Of a stretch of DNA of 64,000 bases, positions 36,621 through 46,067 are shown piece by piece. Location of the stretch: positions 1,550,001-1,614,000 of the forward strand of contig NC_018632.1 in assembly GCF_000172635.2 (NCBI RefSeq). Reading direction: 5' to 3'. Both the position numbers and the translations under genes were made by a program. A model generated the notes under the pieces. It was given only the letters and a program-made list of their open reading frames with translations, searched no databases and was not told the origin of the DNA. Each line of letters begins with the position of its first letter. Position 1 is the stretch's first letter. Source of the DNA: Alteromonas macleodii ATCC 27126 (GTDB lineage Bacteria; Pseudomonadota; Gammaproteobacteria; Enterobacterales; Alteromonadaceae).

Positions 36621-36656
36621 AAAGCCAGTTGATTAATAATCAACTGGCTTTTTTGT
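36621..36656. terminator. Bidirectional terminator between the TonB receptor and thioesterase
   Basis: AAAGCCAGTTGATT and AATCAACTGGCTTTTTT form a 14-bp stem with an AAT loop between the convergent genes. Confidence 0.85.
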
Positions 36657-36665
36657 ACCTGTTAC

Positions 36666-37223
36666 TTATTCATTTTTCTCAAAGGTAACCGCACAGCGAT
36701 GTTCGTTTAAAAGCGCAAAGTCTTCTTTGGGAATAAAAGCGTCGTAATCACGTTGCAGCTTAACTTGTGCTTCTTTGCGAATTTTACTGCGGCGTATAGC
36801 CGTTACGAAATTGCGCATTTCATGGTGAGTAGATAACTCTAGCTCAGGGACTGAAACAGGTGTGCCGCTGTCATCTTTGGCAACCATGGTAAAAAAGCTG
36901 TTGTTGGTATGTTTGACCTCGTTGGTTTTGATATTTTCCGTAGTAACTTTTATCCCTACTACCAAGGATGTGTTTCCGACATAATGAACGGTAGCGTCGA
37001 GGTGAAGTAAGTCACCCACTTCAACAGGCTGTAAAAACTCGACGCCATCAACAGTAACGGTTACACAATAGGCCCCTGCGTGTTTACTTGCGCAGGCATA
37101 GGCGACTTTATCCATTAACGATAAAATGACACCCCCATGCACCTTACCGCCAAAATTAGCAAAAGATGGCACCATTAATTCAGTCAGTCTTGTTCTTGAA
37201 AAAGCGACATTACGTGCAGTCAT
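36666..37223 (-). CDS. Acyl-CoA thioesterase, hotdog fold
   Basis: This 185-residue protein hydrolyses acyl-CoA to free acid and CoA. It has the hotdog-fold signature FANFGGKVHGGVILSLMDKVAYACASKH with the catalytic-region Asp, and VEFLQPVEVGDLLHLDATVHYVGNTS, typical of the YciA/BFIT-like acyl-CoA thioesterases. A longer C-terminal tail with basic residues is present. I chose the ATG at 37223, with AGG 7 bases upstream. Chain-length preference cannot be read from the sequence. Confidence 0.85.
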   Translation of the reverse strand: MTARNVAFSRTRLTELMVPSFANFGGKVHGGVILSLMDKVAYACASKHAGAYCVTVTVDGVEFLQPVEVGDLLHLDATVHYVGNTSLVVGIKVTTENIKTNEVKHTNNSFFTMVAKDDSGTPVSVPELELSTHHEMRNFVTAIRRSKIRKEAQVKLQRDYDAFIPKEDFALLNEHRCAVTFEKNE

Positions 37224-37315
37224 AAACAACCTTTGATCTTAAGCCCTTGAAAAGCGCCGAATAAGCGTTCATATCAGTATTAGATTTACCCTACCACAAA
37301 TTTTAAGGATTGGTT

Positions 37316-37936
37316 TTGTCACAAACGCATTTTTATCAACCAAAAGAAGGTCATGGCTTGGCTCACGATCCGTTTAACGCGATCATCGCACCGCGCCCAA
37401 TCGGATGGATCTCTACAAAATCAAAAATGGGAGTGCTAAACCTTGCTCCTTATAGTTTTTTCAATGCGCTGAACTATACGCCGCCAATTATCGGCTTTTC
37501 AGTAGTAGGCAGTAAGAAAGATTCACTGGTAAACGTACAGGAAACGGGTGAGTTTTGCTGGAATCTTGTATCAGAAGATTTGATTGATGCAATGAACACG
37601 ACAAGTAAACCTCTGGCACCTGAAGAAAGTGAATTTGACCATGCAGGGCTTCAAACTGTAGAAAGTGAAGTGGTAAACGTTCCCCGCGTAAAAGCGAGTA
37701 AGGTGAGCATGGAATGTAAGCTAACTGATGTGGTACAGCTTAAGACCGCCTCAGGTGAGGAGGTGAATAGCTGGTTTATCATGGGTGAAGTAGTGGGTGT
37801 ACACATTGATAAGTCACTCATAGAGAACGGCGTTTACAGCACGCTGAAAAGTGCGCCAGTTACCCGTGGTGGCGGACGAGGCGATTATTACACTATTTCC
37901 CGAGATAACTTTTTCGAAATGCTAAGACCAGAGTAA
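37316..37936 (+). CDS. Flavin reductase-like FMN-binding protein
   Basis: This 206-residue protein has the split-barrel flavin reductase-like fold. FNAIIAPRPIGWISTKSK near the N-terminus and LAPYSFFNALNYTPPIIGFSV are diagnostic of this family. It probably binds FMN; the electron donor and substrate are not known. The start is TTG at 37316, with AAGGA 6 bases upstream (a TTG at 37310 is too close). The cupin gene follows 50 bases downstream and may share a transcript. Confidence 0.82.
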   Translation: MSQTHFYQPKEGHGLAHDPFNAIIAPRPIGWISTKSKMGVLNLAPYSFFNALNYTPPIIGFSVVGSKKDSLVNVQETGEFCWNLVSEDLIDAMNTTSKPLAPEESEFDHAGLQTVESEVVNVPRVKASKVSMECKLTDVVQLKTASGEEVNSWFIMGEVVGVHIDKSLIENGVYSTLKSAPVTRGGGRGDYYTISRDNFFEMLRPE

Positions 37937-37986
37937 CGGTCTTTAATAAAACAGTGACAACGCGTCAATATTAAACGGTGACCTAA

Positions 37987-38643
37987 ATGCTAAATATGAA
38001 CTTTGATGAACGCCTAGCGATTAATACGCAAATGCAAGAGTGGCAGGCGTCACCGTCTTCTACGGTATGGCGGAAGCCTTTAGAGCGTGAAGCAAAAGAG
38101 TCTGGTCATACAACAAGCGTCGTGAAGTACGAAGTTGGCGCGAGTTTTAAGCAGCATAGTCATCCTTATGGTGAAGAAATATTGGTGCTTGAAGGTGTGT
38201 TTTCCGATGAACACGGTGATTACCCTGCGGGCACTTACTTGCGTAACCCGCCAGGCAGTAAACATAGCCCTTTTAGTAAAGAAGGCTGTGTTATTTTAGT
38301 GAAGCTGAACCAGTTTGATAAGCGCGACTTGAGTGAAGTACGGGTAAATACAAATAAAGCACAATGGCTGCAAGGGCAGGGCGGTTTACAAGTGATGCCG
38401 CTCCACAACTTTGAGCATGAACATGTAGCGCTAGTTAAGTGGCCCGTGGGTGAGGTATTCAAGCCTCATAAGCACTTTGGTGGTGAAGAGATTTTCGTAC
38501 TGTCGGGTACATTCAAAGATGAGCATGGTGAATACCCAAAAAGCACGTGGATAAGAAGCCCACATATGAGTCAGCATCATCCCTACGTGGATGAGGAAAC
38601 AGTAATTTGGGTGAAGACAGGGCATTTGCCAGTAGCGTTGTAG
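37987..38643 (+). CDS. Double-cupin ChrR-like protein
   Basis: This 218-residue protein consists of two similar cupin domains. Domain 1 (about 40-105) has QHSHPYGEEILVLEGVFSDEHG and domain 2 (about 150-215) has KPHKHFGGEEIFVLSGTFKDEHG, each with a HxHxxGEE metal-binding motif and a later His (SKHSP, SQHHP). It resembles the cupin domain of the ChrR anti-sigma factor, but has no zinc-finger ASD domain. It may be a metal-dependent enzyme or sensor. Its two metal sites look complete. A bidirectional terminator follows. Confidence 0.8.
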   Translation: MLNMNFDERLAINTQMQEWQASPSSTVWRKPLEREAKESGHTTSVVKYEVGASFKQHSHPYGEEILVLEGVFSDEHGDYPAGTYLRNPPGSKHSPFSKEGCVILVKLNQFDKRDLSEVRVNTNKAQWLQGQGGLQVMPLHNFEHEHVALVKWPVGEVFKPHKHFGGEEIFVLSGTFKDEHGEYPKSTWIRSPHMSQHHPYVDEETVIWVKTGHLPVAL

Positions 38644-38716
38644 GTCGCCATTTCATTTGTTGCAGGTAAATCAAAACCAGTGTTTGTTTTACTTGCGGTC
38701 AATTGCTACAAACGAA

Positions 38717-38741
38717 AAAGGCTAACCTGAGGTTAGCCTTT
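38717..38741. terminator. Terminator between the cupin and symporter genes
   Basis: AAAGGCTAACC (38717-38727) pairs with GGTTAGCCTTT (38731-38741) across TGA. It lies between convergent genes and could serve both. Confidence 0.8.
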
Positions 38742-38818
38742 CTTTTGTTTAGTCTCACTAGGTTAAAGTTAGCCCGGTAACACCTAACTTTAAAACACTA
38801 ACCTAGTAAAATCCGGAC

Positions 38819-40225
38819 TTAATCCCAAATACCATCTTCTGACTTACCCTGTATTTCACAGTCGCCCGCTTTGTATTCCATGTTTGCGCCACTGTCTTTT
38901 TTCTTAAAGTAGTCTTTGCTGATAGACACAATGGTAGGGGTCATCCATACAATAGCAATGATGTTTATCACCGTCATTAGGCCCAACGCCATATCGGCCA
39001 TGGCCCATACCTGAGGTAGTGCTGCCTGTGCGCCCCAATAAATCATGCCTAAATAACCAATAGTGTAAACTGCACGGCCTATTTTGTTATCCAACTTGAA
39101 CATGTGAAGGTTACTTTCGCCATAAGCGTAGTTTGCTACTACAGATGTGAATGCAAATAAGCTGATGGCGGCAGCCACAAAGTCAGTACCGCCTTCGCCT
39201 AGGTGACTGCTCATCGCGTCTTGGGTTAGGCGTATGCCTTCCATTTGATCAGAGCTTGAACCGCCAGCAAGTAAAATAATGAAGGCAGTAGACGTACATA
39301 GCACGAGTGTATCTAAGAAAACGCCTAGCATTTGAATGTAGCCCTGTGATACCGGGTGATTAGGGTTTGGCACTGCACTCGCCGCAGCGTGCGGTACAGA
39401 GCCGCTGCCCGCTTCGTTCGAATACAGTCCGCGCTGAATACCATTTTTAATGGCCGCACCGAGTGCACCAGCGCCAGCTTCCTGCAAGCCAAATGCTGAT
39501 TTAACGATATCGAGCAGCATGGCTGGCAGTTCGGAAATATTAATAAAGGTAATAGCGAGCGCTACAAGCACATAGCCTATTCCCATAAATGGCACCACAA
39601 ACTCGGCAAAGCGCGCAATGCTTTTAAGGCCTCCTACTACAATTAAGGCTGCCAGAGCAATAATGGCTAGGCCCACATATTCTGTGGGGAAAGAGTACGC
39701 ATTGTTTAATGCATCGGTAATAGTATTGGCTTGAACGGCGCTAAAGACAAAGCCGTAGCCAAAGAACAAACATAGAGAAAATGCGACTGCAAGCCAGGTT
39801 TTGTTCAAACCCTGCTTGATATAATAAGCGGGACCGCCACGGAACTCGCCGTTTTCGTCACGGACCTTGTATAGCTGACCTAATACACTTTCGGCAAAGC
39901 CAGTGGCCATACCGAGAAGGGCAATCATCCACATCCAAAAAATAGCGCCAGCACCACCTAGAGATATAGCAACCGCGACGCCAGCTAAGTTACCCGTGCC
40001 TACACGAGCCGATAAGCTGGTACACAAAGCTTGGAATGAACTGATCCCATCCTTAGTAGAAGTGTTACTGCCCTTTAGTAGGCTGAACATATGGCCGAAG
40101 TGCCTAAGCTGCACACCGCCAAGTTTAACGGTAAACCAGATACCACATGCAAGCAGCATAATGATAAGTACCTGACCGTCTCCCCAAAGAATATTGTTAA
40201 CTAATGAAACGAATTCGTTTATCAC
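38819..40225 (-). CDS. Alanine/glycine:cation symporter (AGCS family)
   Basis: A 468-residue inner-membrane transporter with about ten or eleven helices that takes up alanine or glycine with sodium. The family signatures are present: SSFQALCTSLSARVGTGNLAGVAVA near residues 62-86, GGPAYYI, and NGIQRGLYSNEAGSGSVPHAAA near residue 263. The C-terminal tail is short and acidic. It is preceded by a large gap with a near-palindrome and is transcribed towards the cupin gene. Confidence 0.93.
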   Translation of the reverse strand: MINEFVSLVNNILWGDGQVLIIMLLACGIWFTVKLGGVQLRHFGHMFSLLKGSNTSTKDGISSFQALCTSLSARVGTGNLAGVAVAISLGGAGAIFWMWMIALLGMATGFAESVLGQLYKVRDENGEFRGGPAYYIKQGLNKTWLAVAFSLCLFFGYGFVFSAVQANTITDALNNAYSFPTEYVGLAIIALAALIVVGGLKSIARFAEFVVPFMGIGYVLVALAITFINISELPAMLLDIVKSAFGLQEAGAGALGAAIKNGIQRGLYSNEAGSGSVPHAAASAVPNPNHPVSQGYIQMLGVFLDTLVLCTSTAFIILLAGGSSSDQMEGIRLTQDAMSSHLGEGGTDFVAAAISLFAFTSVVANYAYGESNLHMFKLDNKIGRAVYTIGYLGMIYWGAQAALPQVWAMADMALGLMTVINIIAIVWMTPTIVSISKDYFKKKDSGANMEYKAGDCEIQGKSEDGIWD

Positions 40226-40510
40226 GCACTTTCCTTCGTTATTGTTTTAATTATTGCTCGGCGTGTAGAAATGAACTGAACATGACAGGTGCGTTGTCAG
40301 AACAAACGCTTCGGCTTAAGCAAACTTATATTTGCTAAACCTTGGAATGAGCCGAGCTATATCGATAAAAAACCAATACTAGCACGACAATTAAATGATT
40401 GGACAATGAAAACGTACTGAAACTATGACGTTTTATGCTCGCATATAGCAAATTTATTCATTCATGGGGGAGAAGAACACATTTGCTGAACAAAACAAGA
40501 GTACAAACAA
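40226..40510. other. Intergenic region upstream of the symporter gene
   Basis: No gene is supported. A near-palindrome (TTAAGCAAAC...TTTGCTAA, about 40316-40338) lies about 90 bases before the symporter start and could be an operator. Confidence 0.4.
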
Positions 40511-40537
40511 AAAACCGCTCAAAAGAGCGGCTTTTTC
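40511..40537 (-). terminator. Terminator of the tRNA operon
   Basis: On the minus strand GCCGCTC and GAGCGG pair across TTTT, followed by a T-rich run. It lies 8 bases after the last tRNA. Confidence 0.75.
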
Positions 40538-40544
40538 AAGAATA

Positions 40545-40620
40545 TGGCTGGGGTAACAGGACTCGAACCTATGAATGGCGGGATCAAAACCCGCTGCCTT
40601 ACCAACTTGGCTATACCCCA
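40545..40620 (-). tRNA. glnU: tRNA-Gln (UUG), copy 1
   Basis: This 76-base cloverleaf has encoded CCA. The anticodon loop TTTTGAT gives UUG, and the acceptor TGGGGTA pairs with TACCCCA, as in E. coli glnU. It is the last gene of the Met-Gln-Leu-Gln operon and identical to the copy at 40744. Confidence 0.97.
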
Positions 40621-40624
40621 ATAT

Positions 40625-40709
40625 TGGTGCGGAAGGAGAGACTTGAACTCTCACGCCGTGAAGCACTGGAACCTAAATCCAGCGTGTCTACCAATTCCAC
40701 CACTTCCGC
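40625..40709 (-). tRNA. leuW: tRNA-Leu (UAG)
   Basis: This 85-base class II tRNA has a long variable arm and encoded CCA. The anticodon loop TTTAGGT gives UAG. The acceptor is GCGGAAG/CTTCCGC. It corresponds to E. coli leuW, which lies in the same tRNA operon. Confidence 0.97.
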
Positions 40710-40743
40710 GTAGACGCTAGCTATAATAGTCATTCAAAAAGAA

Positions 40744-40819
40744 TGGCTGGGGTAACAGGACTCGAACCTATGAATGGCGGGATCAAAACCCGCTGCCTTA
40801 CCAACTTGGCTATACCCCA
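40744..40819 (-). tRNA. glnW: tRNA-Gln (UUG), copy 2
   Basis: Identical to the 40545-40620 gene over all 76 bases, including CCA and the anticodon UUG. It is separated by the Leu tRNA and is part of the same operon. Confidence 0.97.
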
Positions 40820-40855
40820 GTCGTGGAGACTTTCCTAAAAGGGATAAGTGAGAGT

Positions 40856-40932
40856 TGGTGGCTACGGCGAGATTCGAACTTGCGACCCCATCATTATGAG
40901 TGATGTGCTCTAACCAACTGAGCTACGTAGCC
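40856..40932 (-). tRNA. metT: tRNA-Met (elongator, CAU)
   Basis: This 77-base tRNA has the anticodon loop CTCATAA (CAU) and acceptor GGCTACG/CGTAGCC with CCA encoded. It begins with the paired G of an elongator tRNA rather than the unpaired C of initiator fMet. It is the first gene of the operon, as metT is in E. coli. Confidence 0.95.
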
Positions 40933-40966
40933 TTGCTATTCTCTTCCCTCTCAGGAAGTGGCGCGT

Positions 40967-40995
40967 ATTATGCGTATATGACTGGCAACCGTCAA
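40967..40995 (-). promoter_or_regulatory. Promoter of the tRNA operon
   Basis: On the minus strand TTGACG (40995-40990) and CATAAT (40972-40967) are 17 bases apart, followed by a GC-rich discriminator (ACGCGCC), as in stringently controlled tRNA promoters. Confidence 0.75.
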
Positions 40996-41103
40996 CCCCT
41001 TTTTTACTAACTTTTTTTAAATGCTCATTAAGTGTGCGCATTAGGGCGAAATACGTGCAAAAAGCCGTGAAATTGAACAACTTGCACGAAATAAGCTAGC
41101 TAT

Positions 41104-42099
41104 TTACCACGCTTTGTTACTGGTTTTTGTTTGGTAATAACATACGTCAATAGGGCGCGGGCCATACGTATTGTCATGAAAAAACGGGTTATCTAAGTTT
41201 CTTCCTGTGTTTGCCCGTTTTTTATATTCTTCATGATGCGGCGTTTGTAAGAAATAAGGTGTAGCGTTGTTTGCATGCACAAAAGCCTGCTTAATTTTGC
41301 TTTCTTGCGTTATATCATCTAGAACGCCACCTCTGTCCAAATTCCCTCGCGGTAATTTTTGAAGTATATCCATACCTTGGACTACACGACCTACGACCGA
41401 CATATTTCTGTCTAAGTGTCGTGGTGCTTGCCCAATCACAATATAAAATTCCGTACTGGCCGTATCTTTCTCGCTATTGCGAGCAAAAGCCACAACACCT
41501 GGGCAGTGAAGCCCCCACATTTCTTTACGGCTTTGATCAATGCCTACTGGAAAGCCATCTAAAAAGCCGGTGTTAGGCGCAAACATATCTTTGCTCTCAA
41601 CTACGTTGACATTGCTATTGAGCGGTTGGGTAAATTCAGCGTTGATTGGCTTAAGCAGTGTCGGCGGAAATTTTGAGGCATCGTGAGTATCGTTACTGCC
41701 TGCTTGTGCCACAAACCCGTCTACTACACGATAAAATGCTTGTTCGTTATAAAAGCCTGCGTCTATTAAACTTTTAAATCTGGCCACATGTTTCGGCGCA
41801 AGGGCAGGGTGAAGCGCAATAACCACATCACCATACGCTGTTTTAAACGTCACAGTATTACTGTGACGTACTTGATACCAACTGGCGGTGTTACTCGCTA
41901 TTGCTGTTGTCTTTTCAACAGCGTCGCTATTGATTTGTGAATTCACAGGGTTAGTTTGGGGGGCACTGGCAAAAGAAAAATTAGCCAGGCTTAACAAGCA
42001 CAACGCTTTAATTGAGGTTCTTAATACAGAAAACCGTTTGGCGTGCTGTGATTTGCTGCAAGTTAAAGGGAGCGAAGCGCAAAGCTGATTAATAGTCAT
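41104..42099 (-). CDS. Periplasmic cyclophilin-type peptidyl-prolyl isomerase
   Basis: This 331-residue protein has an N-terminal export signal: a long basic lead followed by ALCLLSLANFSFASA, with cleavage at about residue 46. The cyclophilin-like domain is at about 80-275, with FYRVVDGFVAQAGSND (active-site Arg, Phe and Gln) and FYIVIGQAPRHLDRNMSVVGRV. It carries an insert between these blocks and a C-terminal extension of about 55 residues, more than a minimal PpiA. It probably helps fold exported proteins by cis-trans proline isomerisation. There is no close operon partner. Confidence 0.83.
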   Translation of the reverse strand: MTINQLCASLPLTCSKSQHAKRFSVLRTSIKALCLLSLANFSFASAPQTNPVNSQINSDAVEKTTAIASNTASWYQVRHSNTVTFKTAYGDVVIALHPALAPKHVARFKSLIDAGFYNEQAFYRVVDGFVAQAGSNDTHDASKFPPTLLKPINAEFTQPLNSNVNVVESKDMFAPNTGFLDGFPVGIDQSRKEMWGLHCPGVVAFARNSEKDTASTEFYIVIGQAPRHLDRNMSVVGRVVQGMDILQKLPRGNLDRGGVLDDITQESKIKQAFVHANNATPYFLQTPHHEEYKKRANTGRNLDNPFFHDNTYGPRPIDVCYYQTKTSNKAW

Positions 42100-42170
42100 T
42101 ACAAAAGCCGTTAATTTTTTATTAGTTATATCAGGCCTATGTGCGCTTCACAATTATTCGCTAGAAACAA

Positions 42171-42193
42171 AAAAGCCACCTTGCGGTGGCTTT
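42171..42193 (-). terminator. Terminator of rplY-pth-ychF
   Basis: AAAGCCACC (42172-42180) pairs with GGTGGCTTT (42185-42193). On the minus strand it is followed by T, and it ends 30 bases beyond the ychF stop. Confidence 0.8.
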
Positions 42194-42223
42194 AGTAAAC
42201 AGTGCTAATTTCTACAATAGAAA

Positions 42224-43315
42224 TTACACGTTAAAGCGGAAGTGAATAACGTCACCGTCTTTAACAATATAGTCTTTACCTTCTAAACGCCATTTGCCTG
42301 CGTCTTTCGCACCTTGCTCGCCATTGAACTCAACGAAGTGCTCGTAGCCTACGATTTCAGCGCGAATAAATCCTTTTTCGAAGTCGGTGTGAATTTTACC
42401 TGCCGCTTGTGGTGCAGTTGAGCCTTCAGGGAAGGTCCACGCACGTACTTCTTTTACGCCTGCAGTAAAATAGGTTTGTAGTGTAAGAAGACTGTAACCC
42501 GCACGAATTACGCGGTTAAGACCTGGTTCTTCCAGACCCATGTCTTGCATAAACTCTTCACGTTCGTCGTCTTCAAGCTCAGCAATATCAGACTCGATTG
42601 CCGCGCACACTGCAACTACAGTGGCATTCTCGCCTGCTGCAATTTCTTTAACCTGATCAAGGTACGGGTTGTTTTCAAAACCGTCTTCATTCACGTTTGC
42701 AATGTACATGGTTGGCTTAAGGGTAAGCATGTTCATGTAGCTGATTGCCGCAAGCTCTTCTTTAGTTAGCTCAAGTGAACGTAGTAACAAACCTTCATCT
42801 AGGTGTGGCTTAATCTTTTCAAGCACTTTCATTTCGTACTTAGCTTCAGCATCGCCACCTTTGGCGCGCTTAGCAACACGGTGAAGTGCTTTTTCTGTCG
42901 TTTCTAGGTCAGCAAGTGCAAGCTCGGTGTTAATAACATCGATATCGTCTTTAGGGCTAACGCGACCTGCAACGTGAACAATGTTCTCATCATCAAAACA
43001 GCGTACTACGTGACCAATAGCGTCAGTCTCACGGATGTTAGCAAGGAATTTGTTTCCTAAACCTTCACCTTTAGAAGCACCTTCAACCAAGCCAGCAATA
43101 TCTACGAATTCCATGGTAGTAGGAATAACGCGCTGAGGTTTTACGATTTCAGCCAACTTGTCCAAACGAAGATCTGGCACAGGAACAACACCTGTGTTTG
43201 GCTCGATAGTACAAAACGGGAAGTTTGCCGCTTCAATACCTGCTTTAGTTAATGCATTGAAAAGTGTTGATTTACCTACGTTTGGTAGGCCAACAATACC
43301 GCATTTAAAACCCAT
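42224..43315 (-). CDS. ychF: Ribosome-binding ATPase YchF
   Basis: A 363-residue Obg-family P-loop protein that prefers ATP and binds ribosomes. It has the Walker [19 protein letters not shown] and [14 protein letters not shown] (G3), and the family-typical NVNEDGF in place of NKxD, which explains the ATP preference. A coiled-coil middle and a C-terminal TGS domain (about 275-360) complete the protein. It forms a unit with rplY and pth on the minus strand, as in many gammaproteobacteria. Confidence 0.97.
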   Translation of the reverse strand: MGFKCGIVGLPNVGKSTLFNALTKAGIEAANFPFCTIEPNTGVVPVPDLRLDKLAEIVKPQRVIPTTMEFVDIAGLVEGASKGEGLGNKFLANIRETDAIGHVVRCFDDENIVHVAGRVSPKDDIDVINTELALADLETTEKALHRVAKRAKGGDAEAKYEMKVLEKIKPHLDEGLLLRSLELTKEELAAISYMNMLTLKPTMYIANVNEDGFENNPYLDQVKEIAAGENATVVAVCAAIESDIAELEDDEREEFMQDMGLEEPGLNRVIRAGYSLLTLQTYFTAGVKEVRAWTFPEGSTAPQAAGKIHTDFEKGFIRAEIVGYEHFVEFNGEQGAKDAGKWRLEGKDYIVKDGDVIHFRFNV

Positions 43316-43356
43316 GGTATGGATCCTTAGTTTGGAAAAGTGATAACTGGCTAGGT

Positions 43357-43938
43357 TTACCCTTTGTGCGAGTGTAACCTGTTTTGTGCTTGCTTAAGGT
43401 CTTCTTTCAGCAAAATTTCTGTACAGCGTACCGCTTCATCGATGGCACTTTCAATGGCTGCTTTTTCTTCTGCTGGTGGTTTTCCAAGAACATGGCCGGT
43501 AACGCGACTTTTATGACCTGGATGACCAATACCTATGCGCAAACGCAAAAAATTCTTGTTGTTACCCATTTTAGCCACAATGTCACGCACGCCATTTTGA
43601 CTAGAGCTTCCGCCCACTTTGTATTTTGCAACACCTGGGGGTAAATCTAACTCGTCAAACGCTACTAATATTTGTTCTGGTTCTATGCGGTAAAAATTAG
43701 CCAGTGCTGCTACGGCTTGTCCACTCTTATTCATAAAGGTAGTGGGGTAGAGCAAACGGATATCTTTGCCTGCAACTGTAATGCGAGCAGTTTTACCGAA
43801 GAATTTGGTTTCTGGTTTTAGCGGGGCGTTGTAGGTGTCGGCTAGTTGGTTGAGAAACCATTCACCGGCATTGTGTCGGGTATTTTCATATTCGGGGCCT
43901 GGATTACCCAGACCCACGATAAGGCGGATATCAGCCAA
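43357..43938 (-). CDS. pth: Peptidyl-tRNA hydrolase
   Basis: Pth releases peptides from peptidyl-tRNA that drops off ribosomes. The 193-residue protein has the conserved [20 protein letters not shown] (active-site Asn and His), [11 protein letters not shown] and [11 protein letters not shown] (catalytic Asp) segments. Unusually, the loop that reads GGGHGGHNGLKD in E. coli is [11 protein letters not shown] here: the His before the conserved Asn is Gln and the loop is shorter, but the Asn is kept. Otherwise it looks complete. It lies 5 bases downstream of rplY. Confidence 0.95.
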   Translation of the reverse strand: MADIRLIVGLGNPGPEYENTRHNAGEWFLNQLADTYNAPLKPETKFFGKTARITVAGKDIRLLYPTTFMNKSGQAVAALANFYRIEPEQILVAFDELDLPPGVAKYKVGGSSSQNGVRDIVAKMGNNKNFLRLRIGIGHPGHKSRVTGHVLGKPPAEEKAAIESAIDEAVRCTEILLKEDLKQAQNRLHSHKG

Positions 43939-43943
43939 GAGGA

Positions 43944-44576
43944 TTATTCCTCAGAAGCTGCTTCTTCGCCGTCTTCTTCTGTGTCAGCCGCTTTAGGAGC
44001 AGGCTTAACAGTTACAACCGCTAGGTCGTGAGCTTCGTCGTTCTTCGCAAGTTCTACTGAAGAAACGCCAGCTGGAAGAGTTAGGTCAGAAAGGTGTAGC
44101 GTTTGACCCATTTCAACACCAGCCATATCTACTTCGATGAACTCAGGAAGGTTCTTAGGTAGACAAGTAACTTCGATTTCAGTTACGTGGTGCTCAGCAA
44201 TACCGCCAGCTTTAACAGCAGCAGATTTCTCTTCATTTACGAAGTGAAGTGGTACGTTAGTGTGAACGTCTTGACCAGCGATTACACGTTGGAAGTCAAT
44301 GTGTGTGATCTTTGGCTTGAACGGGTGACGTTGCATATCTTTAACTAGAACTTCAACAACTTTACCGTCAAGGTTAATCTCAAGAACGTGAGAATAAAAC
44401 GCTTCAAAGTCAGCAGAGTTGTTTACTTTGTTATGATCTAGTGTGATAGAAACTGGTGCTTCTTCACCACCGTAGATGATACCAGGAAGCTTATCTTCGC
44501 GACGTAGGCGGCGGCTCGCACCTTTCCCTAGGTCTGTACGAACAGAAGCGTCTAGTTTGAAATTTGCTTCAGACAT
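43944..44576 (-). CDS. rplY: 50S ribosomal protein L25 (CTC family)
   Basis: The long, general-stress (CTC/TL5) form of L25, 210 residues, binds 5S rRNA on the large subunit. The N-terminal L25 domain (about 5-95: [41 protein letters not shown]) is followed by the C-terminal TL5 beta domain and an acidic tail ([15 protein letters not shown]). It is the first gene of rplY-pth-ychF. Confidence 0.96.
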   Translation of the reverse strand: MSEANFKLDASVRTDLGKGASRRLRREDKLPGIIYGGEEAPVSITLDHNKVNNSADFEAFYSHVLEINLDGKVVEVLVKDMQRHPFKPKITHIDFQRVIAGQDVHTNVPLHFVNEEKSAAVKAGGIAEHHVTEIEVTCLPKNLPEFIEVDMAGVEMGQTLHLSDLTLPAGVSSVELAKNDEAHDLAVVTVKPAPKAADTEEDGEEAASEE

Positions 44577-44941
44577 TGTCTGTCTCCAAAAATATAAGTC
44601 TAATGATGTGGATTTTTGCGACCAAAACCCACGGTAAAATGATGTGAATTACGTTTAAAAATAACTTTTTATGCGCAATAAAACACCAGCCCAAAATTCA
44701 AGGGCGGCGAATTCTAACACCACCTACCAAAACATACAATTACAAAGGCAGATAAAATATCCAACCAAGCAAATGTGAGTGTTCACGTTGCTCACAATAG
44801 AAGAAGCGCACCTTGGCGCGCTTCTATCATATTTATAGAAAAAAGCACTTTGCTAAGACTAACTTGACCGTTAATGTCTCTTTCCTGTGGCTTCACAAGG
44901 TCAACAGGCCTTGGGAACATAGCAACTTTTTACACAAGCGT
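44577..44941. other. Intergenic region before rplY and after the alcohol dehydrogenase
   Basis: No gene is supported. An inverted repeat (AGAAGCGC...GCGCTTCT, about 44805-44828) may terminate the dehydrogenase transcript. The promoter of rplY must lie in the AT-rich part near 44600-44720, but I cannot place it. Confidence 0.4.
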
Positions 44942-45943
44942 TTACTTCGTCAGCACCACTCTGTAATGGGCTTTACCGTCTCTTAGTCGCGCAATTGCGT
45001 CATTCACGTCTTCAAACTTGAAGGTTTCGGTCACAGGTTCAATATTGTGATGTGCTGCGAAATCTAGCATGGTCTTAATGGTCGCGGGGCTTCCTACTGG
45101 CGAACCCGACACGCTTTTTTGACCACCAATTAGGTTAAATGCACCAATATCTAGGGGTTCAAGGGTGGCGCCTACAAAGTGAAGTCGGCCTTTCGGTGCC
45201 AATGTAGATAGGTACAAATTCCAGTCTAGCTTCACATTTACGGTTGAAATAATTAAGTCAAACCGACCGCGCGCTTTTTTAATTTCGTCTTCATCACGGC
45301 TATTAATTGTATCTGATGCACCTAGCTCTAGCGCTTCCTTCTTTTTAGATTCGCTTGATGTGAACGCAACTACCTTACATCCCCACGCATTTAAAAATTG
45401 CAGGGCAAGATGACCCAGGCCGCCAATACCAACTACACCCACTTCACTGGTAGGACTAATACCAAACTGGACTAATGGGTTGAAGACGGTAATACCTCCG
45501 CAAAAAAGAGGGCCTGCCTTTGTGCTATCGATAGCATCGGGAAGGGGAATAACGGCACGTGCTTGGGCGCGGACTTTATCTGCAAATCCACCGTGACGAC
45601 CACCTATGGTCATCGTAGCATCGGCACACAGGTTATGATCGCCTTCTTCGCAGGTTCTACAACTATTGCAGTAGCCTGAATGCCAGCCTAAACCGACACG
45701 CTGTCCCACCTTAAGTGACGTTACATGTTCACCTATTTGGCTAATTGTGCCGACAACCTCGTGACCAGGCACAAAGGGATATTCTGTCATGCCCCATTCA
45801 TTATCGAGCATGCTTAGGTCGCTGTGGCAGATACCACAGCTTTCAACGTCTATTTCAACGTCATGTGAGCCAAGCTTACCGGGGTCGTATTGAAACTTTT
45901 CTAGTTTTCCACCCGCTTCTTTAGCGGCATATGCATTTATCAT
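44942..45943 (-). CDS. Zinc-dependent alcohol dehydrogenase (YahK/CAD-like)
   Basis: A 333-residue medium-chain dehydrogenase that oxidises alcohols or reduces aldehydes with NAD(P). It has catalytic zinc ligands in [11 protein letters not shown] and GHEVVG, four structural-zinc Cys ([15 protein letters not shown]) and the nucleotide-binding [15 protein letters not shown]. It resembles the E. coli YahK/Adh cinnamyl-alcohol-type enzymes, which prefer NADPH (serine residues SSES after the second beta strand). I chose the ATG at 45943, with AGGA 9 bases upstream. Confidence 0.9.
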   Translation of the reverse strand: MINAYAAKEAGGKLEKFQYDPGKLGSHDVEIDVESCGICHSDLSMLDNEWGMTEYPFVPGHEVVGTISQIGEHVTSLKVGQRVGLGWHSGYCNSCRTCEEGDHNLCADATMTIGGRHGGFADKVRAQARAVIPLPDAIDSTKAGPLFCGGITVFNPLVQFGISPTSEVGVVGIGGLGHLALQFLNAWGCKVVAFTSSESKKKEALELGASDTINSRDEDEIKKARGRFDLIISTVNVKLDWNLYLSTLAPKGRLHFVGATLEPLDIGAFNLIGGQKSVSGSPVGSPATIKTMLDFAAHHNIEPVTETFKFEDVNDAIARLRDGKAHYRVVLTK

Positions 45944-46067
45944 CAATAACCGTCCTTTTAAGTGTTGCTACGCAACATTAACGCGTAAGCAAAAATTCTA
46001 TAATTGCTAAATCGCTAGCTTAATTACCTTTATAAGTAATTTGCTACACGCATAGCTACATTCACGA

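Noticed and set aside
40545..40932. CRISPR-like direct repeat (two identical 76-base blocks)
   Set aside because: The identical blocks are two tRNA-Gln genes with intact cloverleafs; there are no spacers.
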